Assembly: GCF_022829405.1 (NCBI RefSeq)
Contig: NZ_JAKSXW010000149.1
Span: 62,001 to 126,000 of the forward strand
Origin: Methylobacterium sp. J-076
GTDB taxonomy: Bacteria > Pseudomonadota > Alphaproteobacteria > Rhizobiales > Beijerinckiaceae
Direction: 5' to 3'
Length of the DNA stretch: 64,000 bases
A program made the position numbers and the translations under genes. Below, piece after piece: positions 1 through 7,941 of the stretch. How positions within the stretch are numbered: position 1 is the stretch's first letter; each line of letters opens with the position of its first letter. Below the pieces are notes generated by a model. The model ran no database searches. It was not told the DNA's origin and saw only the letters and a program-made list of their open reading frames with translations.

Positions 1-566
1 GTGCGCCAGACTTCGACCTCGGCGGCCAGCGGCGCGAGCAGATCGTAGTAGCCGGCGGGCTCCAGCATCCGGCCGAGGCGGCCCGCCACGGCCGGGTCTC
101 CGATCGCCTTGGCCCAGGGGCCGGAGGCCGCCACCTCGCGCATGAGCCGGTGGGTCGGCTCGGCGAGGTTGTCGGGCATCTGCACCGCTAGCACCCCGCC
201 CGGCGCCAGCAGGCCGAACAGGCGCGGCAGCAGGGTCGGGTGGTCGGGGAGCCATTGCAGCACGGCACTGGCGTAGATCAGGTCCAGCGCCCGCTCCGGC
301 GCCCAGGTCGCCGCGTCGGCGAGGTTGAAGCGCAGTGTCGGCAGGCGCGCCCGCGCGCTGTCGAGCATGGCGGGGGAGGTGTCGAGCCCGACGATCTCGG
401 CCTCCGGGTATCGGGCGGCGATGAGGGCCGTCGAGTTGCCCGGCCCGCAGCCGAGGTCAATGGCGAGCGCCGGCCCGTCGAGGGGCACCCGGGCCAGCAG
501 CTCCGCGGCGGGGCGGGTCCGCTCGTCCTCGAAGCGGGTGTAGAGGGCAGGGTTCCAATCGGCCAT
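1..566 (-). CDS. tam: trans-aconitate 2-methyltransferase (3' truncated by window edge)
   Basis: SAM-dependent methyltransferase. In the family it esterifies trans-aconitate, a spontaneous by-product that inhibits aconitase; it acts in the cytoplasm. 188 codons are visible and the C-terminus lies beyond the left edge (family length about 255). The ATG at 566 gives the typical N-terminus MADWNPALYTRFEDERTRP; SAM motif I is DLGCGPGN at residues 37-44, with an acidic LDTSP strand end at 61-65. It lies 20 bp after the HAD gene and looks like the last gene of a trpS-HAD-tam transcript. Other class I methyltransferases share the fold, but the N-terminal pattern is specific to Tam. Confidence 0.85.
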   Translation of the reverse strand, partial: MADWNPALYTRFEDERTRPAAELLARVPLDGPALAIDLGCGPGNSTALIAARYPEAEIVGLDTSPAMLDSARARLPTLRFNLADAATWAPERALDLIYASAVLQWLPDHPTLLPRLFGLLAPGGVLAVQMPDNLAEPTHRLMREVAASGPWAKAIGDPAVAGRLGRMLEPAGYYDLLAPLAAEVEVWR

Positions 567-586
567 GGGGGCTCCCCTCTCGCGCG

Positions 587-1291
587 TCAGCGGCAGCCGA
601 GTTGGTCGGCGAAGTCCGCCAGATCGGACGCCGCGTAGGTCACGGGCACGCTCGGCCCCATCTCGCCGCCCGCCGGCCCGTGTTCCGAGGGTCGGGCGAT
701 GTGCGCGGTGGAGAGTCCATGGCTCGCCGCCGCCGCGAGGTCGCTCGAATGGGCGGCGACCATCATCGTCTCGTGCGGCGCGAAGCCGAAGGCGGCCACC
801 GCGTCGCGGTAGAGGGCCGGCTTCGGCTTGTAGTCGCGGGAATAGCCTGCGCCGAGCACCGCATCGAACACGAGGCCGTTGCGGCGGGCGAGGTCCACCA
901 TCAGCCGCACGGGGCCATTCGAGTTCGGCGCGAGCATGAAGGTGTCCCGGAGCCGGGCGAGGGCGGCCGGCACCTCCGGCCACGCGTCGAGGCGGTGCCA
1001 CGCCTGAACCAGTTCGGCCTGCACCGCATCGGAGACGTCCGCGATGCCGAACTGCGCCAGCACGTCGGCCAGCGATTCGGCGTGCAGCGTATCGAGATCC
1101 ACGAAGGGGCGGGCGCCGGAGCGGACGGTTTCCAGAGAGGGCTGGTAGCGCCCCCGCCACGCATCGGCGAAGGCGCCGGCATCGAGGTTTGGGGCCTGAG
1201 CCGAGAGGAGGCGCCGCGCCTCCCGCGCGACGCCGGAGCGCCAGTCGACCAGCGTCCCGAAGACGTCGAAGACCAGCGCCCTGACGGTCAT
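587..1291 (-). CDS. haloacid dehalogenase, type II (HAD hydrolase)
   Basis: HAD-superfamily hydrolase of 234 residues resembling L-2-haloacid dehalogenases, which hydrolyse 2-haloalkanoic acids through an aspartyl ester. Visible motifs: nucleophile D9 in DVFGT, the Ser-Asn-Gly of motif II at 124-126, Lys155 in YKPKP, and the HSSD segment at 181-184. Length is normal for the type II group. The ATG at 1291 overlaps the trpS stop as ATGA, so translation is probably coupled to trpS. The substrate cannot be read from sequence; several members of this group act on phosphorylated or other small acids. Confidence 0.85.
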   Translation of the reverse strand: MTVRALVFDVFGTLVDWRSGVAREARRLLSAQAPNLDAGAFADAWRGRYQPSLETVRSGARPFVDLDTLHAESLADVLAQFGIADVSDAVQAELVQAWHRLDAWPEVPAALARLRDTFMLAPNSNGPVRLMVDLARRNGLVFDAVLGAGYSRDYKPKPALYRDAVAAFGFAPHETMMVAAHSSDLAAAASHGLSTAHIARPSEHGPAGGEMGPSVPVTYAASDLADFADQLGCR

Positions 1292-2337
1292 GCCCGCTTC
1301 CTCCGCACGAACCCGACGATATCCTTCACGGCGTCGAGGGTGTCCTGCGCGATGGCCTCCGCCCGGGCGGCCCCGTCGGCCAGCACCGCATCGATATGGC
1401 CGGGATCGGCCGAGAGCCGGCGCATCTCGGCGGCGATGGGGGCGAGGCTGGACACCGCGAGGTCGGCCAGCGCCGGCTTGAAGGTCGAGAACTGCGCCCC
1501 GCCGAAGTCGCGCAGCACGTCCTCCCGCGTCTGGCCGGCGAGGGCCGCGTAGATGCCCACGAGGTTGTCCGCCTCGGGCCGGTCCTTCAGCCCTGCCACT
1601 TCGGAGGGCAGGGCCTCGGGGTCGGTCTTCGCCCGGCGGATCTTCTGGGCGATAGCATCCGACTCGTCGGTGAGGTTGATGCGGGAATTGTCCGAGGGAT
1701 CGGATTTCGACATCTTCTTCGTGCCGTCCCGCAGGGACATCACCCGCGCCGCCGGTCCGCCGATGAGCGGTTCGGTGATCGGGAAGAAGCCGCCTTCGTG
1801 CCCCTGGTTGGCGATGGAGCCGGCGAAGTCGGTGTTGAACTTCTGCGCGATGTCGCGGGTCAGTTCCAGGTGCTGCTTCTGGTCTTCGCCCACCGGCACA
1901 TGGGTGGCGCGATAGGCGAGGATGTCGGCGGCCATGAGCACGGGATAGTCGTAGAGGCCGATGGAGGCGTTCTCCCGGTCCTTCCCGGCCTTCTCCTTGA
2001 ACTGGGTCATGCGGTTCAGCCAGCCGAGGCGGGCGACGCAGTTGAACACCCAGGCGAGTTCGGCGTGCTGCGGCACCTGGCTCTGGTTGAAGACGATGGA
2101 CCGCGCCGGATCGATGCCGGCGGCGAGGAAGGCGGCGGTCACCTCCCTGATCTGGCCGCGCAGGGCCTCGGGGTCCTGCCACACGGTGATCGCGTGAAGG
2201 TCCACGACGCAGTAGAGGCACTGCGCGGCGCGCTCCTGCATCTCCACGAAGCGGCGGATGGCACCGAGATAGTTGCCGAGGTGAAGGTTTCCGGTCGGCT
2301 GGACCCCCGAGAACACCAGTTCCTTGAACGCGGCCAT
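1288..2337 (-). CDS. trpS: tryptophan--tRNA ligase
   Basis: Class I aminoacyl-tRNA synthetase that charges tRNA-Trp. 349 residues, the usual size. The HIGH-equivalent signature TGNLHLGN is at 15-22 and KMSKS at 208-212. An in-frame ATG 45 bp upstream exists, but the start at 2337 gives the family N-terminus MAAFKELVFSG and no extra tail. It is the first gene of trpS-HAD-tam on the minus strand and its stop overlaps the HAD start. Its upstream side is occupied by a tandem repeat array rather than another gene. Confidence 0.97.
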   Translation of the reverse strand: MAAFKELVFSGVQPTGNLHLGNYLGAIRRFVEMQERAAQCLYCVVDLHAITVWQDPEALRGQIREVTAAFLAAGIDPARSIVFNQSQVPQHAELAWVFNCVARLGWLNRMTQFKEKAGKDRENASIGLYDYPVLMAADILAYRATHVPVGEDQKQHLELTRDIAQKFNTDFAGSIANQGHEGGFFPITEPLIGGPAARVMSLRDGTKKMSKSDPSDNSRINLTDESDAIAQKIRRAKTDPEALPSEVAGLKDRPEADNLVGIYAALAGQTREDVLRDFGGAQFSTFKPALADLAVSSLAPIAAEMRRLSADPGHIDAVLADGAARAEAIAQDTLDAVKDIVGFVRRKRA

Positions 2338-2481
2338 CGGCGCCGATCCTGAAAGAGAGGGGCCGGGGTGTCGTAGGGTCACGTCTCGCCAGCCGGGCGG
2401 CGGTTAGTGGCACCCCCGCCATCGGAGGGTCAAGGCTGTTGCATCGGACGCGGGCGGAGCCCCGTCGCCTCACCCTGATCC

Positions 2482-2918
2482 GGCGTCTCAGCGAGGGGGG
2501 GCACTCCAGGGAACAGCCACGTTCGTGAACGTCCCGCCGCCCTAGGTCGCTTCACTGCGTTCGCGATGACGGAGCGGGAATTCGAAAGCCACACCGTCTT
2601 TGCGAGCGGAGCGAAGCAATCCAGGGAACCGCCCCGTGCGGAGGCGTCACGCTGCCCTGGGTCGCTTCACTGCGTTCGCGATGACGGAGCGGGAATTCGA
2701 AAGCCACACCATCTTTGCGAGCGGAGCGAAGCAATCCAGGGAGCCGCCCCGTGCGGAGGCGTCCCGCTGCCCTGGGTCGCTTCACTGCGTTCGCGATGAC
2801 GGAGCGGGAATTTGAAAACCTCGCCGTCTTTGCGAGCGGAGCGAAGCGATCCAGGGAACCGCTCCGTTCGGAGGCGTCCCGCCGCCTCCGGTCCCGTCAC
2901 CGCATCCCCGGTGACGGC
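2482..2918. repeat. 115-bp tandem repeat array, three good copies plus a degenerate one
   Basis: Three near-identical units have their landmark TTTGCGAGCGGAGCG at 2599, 2714 and 2829, an exact period of 115 bp; a decayed fourth unit precedes them from about 2482. Inside each unit the segment GAGCGAAGCAATCCAGGG faces CCCTGGGTCGCTTCACTGC, an imperfect inverted repeat, so each unit can fold into a hairpin. The array fills most of the 602-bp gap between trpS (start 2337) and the endonuclease gene (end 2940). Because 115 is not a multiple of three, the short overlapping ORFs here are repeat artefacts. The remaining part, 2338-2481, shows nothing clear beyond space for a trpS promoter. Confidence 0.9.
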
Positions 2919-2939
2919 GGGACGACACGGCGCCGCGCC

Positions 2940-3692
2940 CTACGGCTCGCGCACCTCGGTGAGGGCGCTGGGGCAGAGGTCGACCAGGGCGCAGCGTCCG
3001 CAGGCGGGGCGGCGGAAGTGGCAGACCTTCTGGCCGTGCATCATCAGGATCTCGTGGTTGTCATAGACATCCTGCGCGCTCCAGGCGGCGGGAAGCTGTG
3101 CCGCCAGGATCACATGGGCCGGGACGAGCCCGACCCGCTTGCCGATGAGGCCGAGCCGCTGCGCGACCCGGTGGTGGTGGCTGTCGACCGGCAGGGCCCG
3201 CATCCGCAGGGACGAGAAGGCCAGCACCGCGGCGCTGGTCTTGGGACCGATGCCGGGGAACGCCTCCAGCCACGTCCGCGCCTCGTCCGGCGCGAGGTCG
3301 GCGAGGAAGGCGAGGCTCAGGCTGCCCGCCCGGGCCTCGATGGCGGACAGGATCGTGCGGATCCGCGGCGCCTTCATCTCCGGCCACGTCACCCCCTGGA
3401 TCGCCGCCTCGATCTCGGACGTGTCGGCCCGCATCACCTCATCCCATGTCGGGAAGCGCTGGCGCAGGGCGGCGAACGCCTGTCCGGAGGCCGCGTTGCG
3501 CGTCCGGTGCGAGAGCAGCGCCGAGATCAGCTCCGACAGGGGATCCATCGCGCTGAAATACGGGATGGGACAATTGTAGACGGCGCTGAGCCGGGCATGC
3601 ACGGCGAGCGCGAGGTCGGAGCCCGCCGGTCCCCGCCCCCCATCCCCCGCCTGCGCAGCCTTGGGGGGCGACTGGTCGTCCGCTGCTAACAT
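2940..3692 (-). CDS. endonuclease III-like DNA glycosylase (HhH-GPD, FeS)
   Basis: Base-excision repair glycosylase/AP lyase of the endonuclease III fold. Visible: helix-hairpin-helix FPGIGPKT at 145-152 with the lyase Lys151, the catalytic Asp170 in PVDSH, and a C-terminal [4Fe-4S] loop with cysteines 224, 231, 234 and 240 in the classical C-x6-C-x2-C-x5-C spacing. The start is uncertain. The ATG at 3692 gives 250 residues; an ATG at 3809 overlaps the stop of the upstream GyrI-like gene as ATGA, but adds 39 residues of non-conserved sequence. Neither has a good ribosome binding site. Substrate (oxidised pyrimidine or another base) is inferred from the family only. Confidence 0.88.
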   Translation of the reverse strand: MLAADDQSPPKAAQAGDGGRGPAGSDLALAVHARLSAVYNCPIPYFSAMDPLSELISALLSHRTRNAASGQAFAALRQRFPTWDEVMRADTSEIEAAIQGVTWPEMKAPRIRTILSAIEARAGSLSLAFLADLAPDEARTWLEAFPGIGPKTSAAVLAFSSLRMRALPVDSHHHRVAQRLGLIGKRVGLVPAHVILAAQLPAAWSAQDVYDNHEILMMHGQKVCHFRRPACGRCALVDLCPSALTEVREP

Positions 3693-3805
3693 GGCGGGCA
3701 AATCCCGCGCAGCTTCGCGGCGTTCCCGGAGGGTCGCGGAGGCGGCAAAATGTCCATCGCCGCGCGGCCGGGTCAGGTGCGCCGGCCCCCCGCCATCGCC
3801 GGAGA

Positions 3806-4567
3806 TCATTTGGTGAGGGCGTAGATGTTGACGTCGAGGGCGTCGTCCGTGCCGTCCTTCAGGTCGGTCACGTACTCTTCCACGAAGCGGTCCTGCACCA
3901 CGATGTCCTTGGCATCGAGATAGGCGGTCAGCGTCTCGTAGGTGCTGTCGATCGATTCGTAGGAGCCCCTGTGCGCGAAGCGCAGGGCCTTGCCCGAGGG
4001 GGTCGTGCCGAAGCGCAGGCCGTCCTCCATCGCCGGGGCGGGGGCGGGGGACGAGGCGACGGGGATCATCGCCTCGAATTCGAAGCCGTCATCCTCCGTC
4101 TTCGTGAACACCGCCAGCGGCCGCCCGGCCGGCTTGATGCCAGCCTTGGCGAGGTCGGCCTCGATCTGCGCGAAGGCCTTCTGCAGGCCCTGCACCGCCT
4201 CCTCCCACTTGGCCTTCCCGGACAGGATCGCCGCGGGCTTGGCCGGCAGCGTCACCTCGTCCACGTCGCCGGGCTCGGCGGGCTTCATGACCAGGGGCGG
4301 ACGGGCGGGGTCGATCACTTGGCCGGCCGGGGCCGTGCCGGTCGCGGCCTGCCCAGCGGGGGGCGGCGTCACCGCCTGCTCAGGCGCGGGGGCAGCGCTG
4401 CGGTTCGGGTCCTTGGGCGGGTTCGGGGCGGTGGTCGTTGGCAGCGGGTTGGTCTGGGCCGGCGAGGGCGCCGTGGAGGGGGGCGGTTGCTGCGCGGCCA
4501 GCGGCCAGGCCGAGACCAGCCCGGCGGCGAGGGCGCAGAGCGCGGGGACGAGGCGGCAACGGGTCAC
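3806..4567 (-). CDS. exported GyrI-like (SOUL-type) domain protein
   Basis: 253 residues from a GTG start. Residues 1-25 form a signal peptide (hydrophobic core ALCALAAGLVSA, then LAAQ). A proline/threonine-rich spacer to about residue 90 follows, then a C-terminal GyrI/AraC effector-binding-like domain with the pattern PLAVFTK...FEFEAMIPV...ALRFAHRGSYESID...VEEYVTD. GyrI-like domains bind small hydrophobic molecules; here the domain would sit in the periplasm or be attached to the envelope. It is divergent from dapF (195-bp gap) and ends against the endonuclease gene. No catalytic residue is evident, and the ligand is unknown. Confidence 0.75.
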   Translation of the reverse strand: MTRCRLVPALCALAAGLVSAWPLAAQQPPPSTAPSPAQTNPLPTTTAPNPPKDPNRSAAPAPEQAVTPPPAGQAATGTAPAGQVIDPARPPLVMKPAEPGDVDEVTLPAKPAAILSGKAKWEEAVQGLQKAFAQIEADLAKAGIKPAGRPLAVFTKTEDDGFEFEAMIPVASSPAPAPAMEDGLRFGTTPSGKALRFAHRGSYESIDSTYETLTAYLDAKDIVVQDRFVEEYVTDLKDGTDDALDVNIYALTK

Positions 4568-4762
4568 GCGGGGGCTCCCATCGGCGGCGGCGACTCGGGG
4601 TTCGCTGCGGCCTGGCGACAAGGTAGTCGCGTTCCGACGGCCCGGCGAGGCCACCCGCGACAGCTCCGGCCGGTGCGGCGGATCTGCAACGCTGCGGCGC
4701 ACTCGCGCTGAGGCGCGGGGTTTGCCATAAGCGCCGCGGACCTCTCCGACAGATCGCAGCGT

Positions 4763-5650
4763 ATGAGCGCACTCGCCCATCGACGTTTCCTGAAGATGCA
4801 CGGCGCCGGCAACGCCATCGTGGTGCTCGACCTGCGCGGCACCGGCCTGCTGGTCTCCCCGGCCGAGGCGCGCGCCATCGCGGCCGATCCCGGCTCGTCC
4901 TTCGATCAATTGATGGTGTTGCACGATCCCGTAAGCCCGGGGACCGACGCGTTCATGCGGATCTACAACACCGACGGCACGGAATCCGGCGCCTGCGGCA
5001 ACGGCACCCGCTGCGTCGCCTACGCCATGCTGGACGACCCGGCCATGGCCCGCCCCGCCGAGGGAAGCCGCCTCCTGCTGGAGACCAGCGTCGGGCGTGT
5101 CGGCGTGCGCCGGAACTCCGAGCGGTCCTTCACGGTCGATATGGGCAAGCCCCGCCTCGCCTGGGACGAGATCCCCCTGGCCGAGCCGTTTCCGGACACC
5201 CGGCGCATCGAGCTGCAGATCGGGCCCATCGATGCGCCCGTGCTGCATTCGCCGGGCGTCGTGAACATGGGCAACCCCCATGCGGTGTTCTTCGTGGACG
5301 CCGACCCGGAGAGCTACGACCTCGGCCGGATCGGACCGCTCCTCGAAAACCATCCGGTCTTCCCCGAGCGCGCCAACATCTCGGTGGCGCAGGTGCTCGG
5401 CCGGGAGGCGATCAAGCTTCGGGTCTGGGAGCGCGGTGCCGGCCTCACGCTGGCCTGCGGCACCGCCGCCTGCGCCACCGTGGTCGCGGCTTCGCGCCTG
5501 CGGATGATCGGCCGGCAGGCCCAGGTCGCCCTGCCCGGCGGCGAGTTGTTCGTGGAGTGGCGGGCGGACGACCACGTCCTGATGACCGGCCCCGTCGCCC
5601 GCGTCGCCGAGGGCACGTTCGCGCCGGAGCTGTTCGCCGGAATCGGCTGA
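4763..5650 (+). CDS. dapF: diaminopimelate epimerase
   Basis: Cofactor-independent racemase converting LL- to meso-diaminopimelate for lysine and peptidoglycan synthesis. 295 residues. The two catalytic cysteines are visible: Cys78 in ACGNGTR and Cys232 in ACGTAAC. The ATG at 4763 starts directly at the conserved FLKMHGAGN strand. Its stop TGA shares one base with the mtaB ATG (TGATG), as in the dapF-mtaB pair seen in many alphaproteobacteria. Confidence 0.97.
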   Translation: MSALAHRRFLKMHGAGNAIVVLDLRGTGLLVSPAEARAIAADPGSSFDQLMVLHDPVSPGTDAFMRIYNTDGTESGACGNGTRCVAYAMLDDPAMARPAEGSRLLLETSVGRVGVRRNSERSFTVDMGKPRLAWDEIPLAEPFPDTRRIELQIGPIDAPVLHSPGVVNMGNPHAVFFVDADPESYDLGRIGPLLENHPVFPERANISVAQVLGREAIKLRVWERGAGLTLACGTAACATVVAASRLRMIGRQAQVALPGGELFVEWRADDHVLMTGPVARVAEGTFAPELFAGIG

Positions 5651-6888
5651 TGCGGGATCGGCCGAGCCGCGTCGAGACCCTGTCGTTCGGCTGCCGCCTC
5701 AACACCGTCGAGACGGAGGCGATGCGCCGCCTCGCCGAGGCGGACGGGCGGGCGCGGATCGTGGTGAACACCTGCGCGGTCACGCAGGAGGCCGGGCGGC
5801 AGGCCCGCAAGGCGATCCGGCGGGCGGCCCGCGGCCGGCCGGAGGCAGAAATCGTCGTCACCGGCTGCGGGGCCGAGGTGGAGACGCAGGCCTACCGGGA
5901 CATGCCCGAGGTCGGCCGCCTCATCGGCAACGCCGAGAAGCTGAACCCATCCGCCTGGGCCGGCGCGGCCCGGGGGCCGGGGGTGGTGATGGACGCGCGG
6001 ACCGCCGAGGCGGCCGGCGTGACCGGCATGGCGGAGCACACCCGCACCTTCATCCCCGTGCAGAACGGCTGCGACCACCGCTGCACCTTCTGCGTCATCC
6101 CGTTCGGCCGGGGGCGCTCGCGCTCCGTGCCCGCGGGGACCGTGATCGACGAGGTGGCCCGCACCGTCGAGGCCGGCGGGCGCGAGGTGGTGCTGACCGG
6201 CGTCGATCTCACCGCCTATGGCCGCGACCTCGGCGAGGGGATCTCCCTGGGCGGCCTCGTCCTGCGGATCCTGGCGGAGGTGCCCGGGCTCGCGCGGCTG
6301 CGCCTGTCCTCCATCGATTCGGTCGAGGTGGACGAGGCCCTGCTCGACGCCATCGCCGGGCAGGACCGGCTGATGCCGCACCTGCACCTCTCGCTCCAAG
6401 CCGGCGACGACCTGATCCTCAAGCGGATGAAGCGCCGCCACACGCGGGCCGACGCGATCCGATTCTGCGACGACCTCCGCGCCGCCCGGCCAGGGGTCGT
6501 CTTCGGGGCCGACCTGATCGCGGGGTTTCCCACCGAGACCGAGGCCCAGTTCGCCCGCAGCCTCGCCCTGGTCGAGGAATGCGGGCTGACGCACCTGCAC
6601 GTCTTCCCCTATTCGCCCCGGCCGGGGACGCCGGCTTCCCGGATGCCGCCGGTGGCGCCGGAGGCGATCCGGGACAGGGCGGCGCGGCTTCGGGCTTCGG
6701 GCGAGGCGGCCCGCCTCCGCCACCTCGCGGCGCAGGTGGGGCGTCGGGTCACGGTTCTGGCCGAGCGCGGGGGCACCGGCCGGGCGGAGGATTTCTCCAC
6801 CGTGCTCCTGGGCGAGGGCCCGGCGCCGGGCACGCTCCTCGAGGTCCGCATCGTCGGCCATGACGGGACGCGGTTGGTGGCGGGGTGA
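5650..6888 (+). CDS. mtaB: tRNA threonylcarbamoyladenosine methylthiotransferase MtaB
   Basis: Radical-SAM methylthiotransferase adding a methylthio group to t6A37 of ANN-decoding tRNAs. 412 residues. N-terminal MTTase domain with cluster ligands Cys15, Cys42 and Cys73; radical-SAM CxxxCxxC at Cys141, 145 and 148. A long upstream in-frame extension was discarded because the ATG at 5650 overlaps the dapF stop and gives the family N-terminus with SFGCRLNTVE. The closely related MiaB differs in its motif and C-terminal TRAM region; the RLNTVE sequence fits MtaB. Confidence 0.92.
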   Translation: MRDRPSRVETLSFGCRLNTVETEAMRRLAEADGRARIVVNTCAVTQEAGRQARKAIRRAARGRPEAEIVVTGCGAEVETQAYRDMPEVGRLIGNAEKLNPSAWAGAARGPGVVMDARTAEAAGVTGMAEHTRTFIPVQNGCDHRCTFCVIPFGRGRSRSVPAGTVIDEVARTVEAGGREVVLTGVDLTAYGRDLGEGISLGGLVLRILAEVPGLARLRLSSIDSVEVDEALLDAIAGQDRLMPHLHLSLQAGDDLILKRMKRRHTRADAIRFCDDLRAARPGVVFGADLIAGFPTETEAQFARSLALVEECGLTHLHVFPYSPRPGTPASRMPPVAPEAIRDRAARLRASGEAARLRHLAAQVGRRVTVLAERGGTGRAEDFSTVLLGEGPAPGTLLEVRIVGHDGTRLVAG

Positions 6889-6989
6889 ATACCGAGCGGT
6901 CAGGGGGAGGGTGGCCGTGTCACTGCCCCTTGGGAGCCATCGCGTCTATGAACACGCCCACACCGACCTGAGAGCTTGCCCGGAGGGCC

Positions 6990-7108
6990 GGTTCCTCTTC
7001 AACCTGAGGTGCGGCGTCAGCCGCCTCGAAGGTGGGCTCCAAAAGGCTGTGCGATCCCTGGAGCCTCCTTCGGGGCCTCCGCGTCGCTCTGGCGCTTCAG
7101 GATGAGGG
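6990..7108. repeat. composite palindromic intergenic element (copy 1)
   Basis: In the 325-bp gap between mtaB (end 6888) and the pseudouridine synthase (end 7214). The left arm CCTCTTCAACCTGAGGTGCG faces the right arm GCGCTTCAGGATGAGG, and the interior carries the core TGCGATCCCTGGAGCC. The same arms and core recur at 22113-22245. Both flanking genes end here, so the element lies in a convergent gap and may also serve as a bidirectional terminator-like structure. I see no gene in the rest of the gap. Confidence 0.65.
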
Positions 7109-7213
7109 CGAGTCTGGAAGTCGCCGCCTTCTCGGTCAGCCTCTGAGAGACGCGCTTCGGCGCGCCTTGCGGGAGGAAACAGGCGGGATCGGCCCCAGGC
7201 AGGCAGGTTGCGG

Positions 7214-7909
7214 TCAGATGTCCGGCGTTGCGAACGTTTTGATCTTATCTGCAACATGCCCCGGCGCGGGGGCTTCGACGGAGATCGCGTCGCGCTTCGG
7301 GTAGAGCGGGATCGACAGGGCACGGGCGTGGAGGTGCAGGTCGCTGCCCCGGGGGGCGCCGCCGTAGATCGGGTCTCCGAGGATCGGCCAGCCCGATTCG
7401 GCGCAGTGGACGCGCAATTGGTGCGTCCGCCCGGTGACGGGTTTCAGTTCGAGCCACGCGAGGCCCCCGCCGCGGCCGAGGACGCGCCAATGGGTGAGGG
7501 CGGGGTCGCCGTCCGGGTCGGCCTTCATCCACCACGAGCGCGGGTCCGGCGAGCGCCGCCCGAGGGCCATGTCGATGGTGCCGGCCTCCCCGGCCGGGCC
7601 GCCGGAGACGACGGCCCAGTAGGTCTTCTGCACGGAATTGCCGGAAAACAGCTTGCCGAGCCGGGCCAGCGCCTTGGCATGGCGGCCGAGGGCGAGACAT
7701 CCCGACGTGTCCCGGTCGAGGCGGTGCGCCGCCTCCGGCCGCCGGGGCAGGCCGAAACGGAGGGCGTCGAGGTGGTCGGTGAGCGTCTCGCCGCCGCGGG
7801 GGCCGGGATGGACCGGAAGTCCCGCCGGCTTGTCGATGACGAGCAGCAGGGCATCGCGGTAGAGGAGGCGCGCGCCTATGTCGGGGACGTGGAGCATCGG
7901 TTCGGGCAC
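7214..7909 (-). CDS. RluA-family rRNA/tRNA pseudouridine synthase
   Basis: Converts uridine to pseudouridine in a structured RNA. 231 residues, with no S4 domain at the N-terminus, so it is the short RluA form. The family signature HRLDRDTSG is at 62-70 with catalytic Asp65; downstream GRTHQLRVH is the usual second conserved block. A second start is possible at 7897. It is divergent from ftsY with a 32-bp gap. The RNA target cannot be assigned from the sequence. Confidence 0.9.
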   Translation of the reverse strand: MPEPMLHVPDIGARLLYRDALLLVIDKPAGLPVHPGPRGGETLTDHLDALRFGLPRRPEAAHRLDRDTSGCLALGRHAKALARLGKLFSGNSVQKTYWAVVSGGPAGEAGTIDMALGRRSPDPRSWWMKADPDGDPALTHWRVLGRGGGLAWLELKPVTGRTHQLRVHCAESGWPILGDPIYGGAPRGSDLHLHARALSIPLYPKRDAISVEAPAPGHVADKIKTFATPDI

Positions 7910-7941
7910 ATGCGCCTGATTCGACGGGAATGCGAGGGTTT

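Noticed and set aside
240..638. Open frames on the plus strand opposite tam and the HAD gene
   Set aside because: Arg/Gly-rich shadow frames without a ribosome binding site or known family; the minus strand carries recognisable enzymes.
2566..2900. Several short ORFs of 71-77 codons on both strands
   Set aside because: They are the 115-bp repeat read in shifting frames; the translated strings repeat one another and correspond to no protein family.
2482..2918. A CRISPR array
   Set aside because: The units are contiguous 115-bp direct repeats with no unique spacers and no cas genes nearby.
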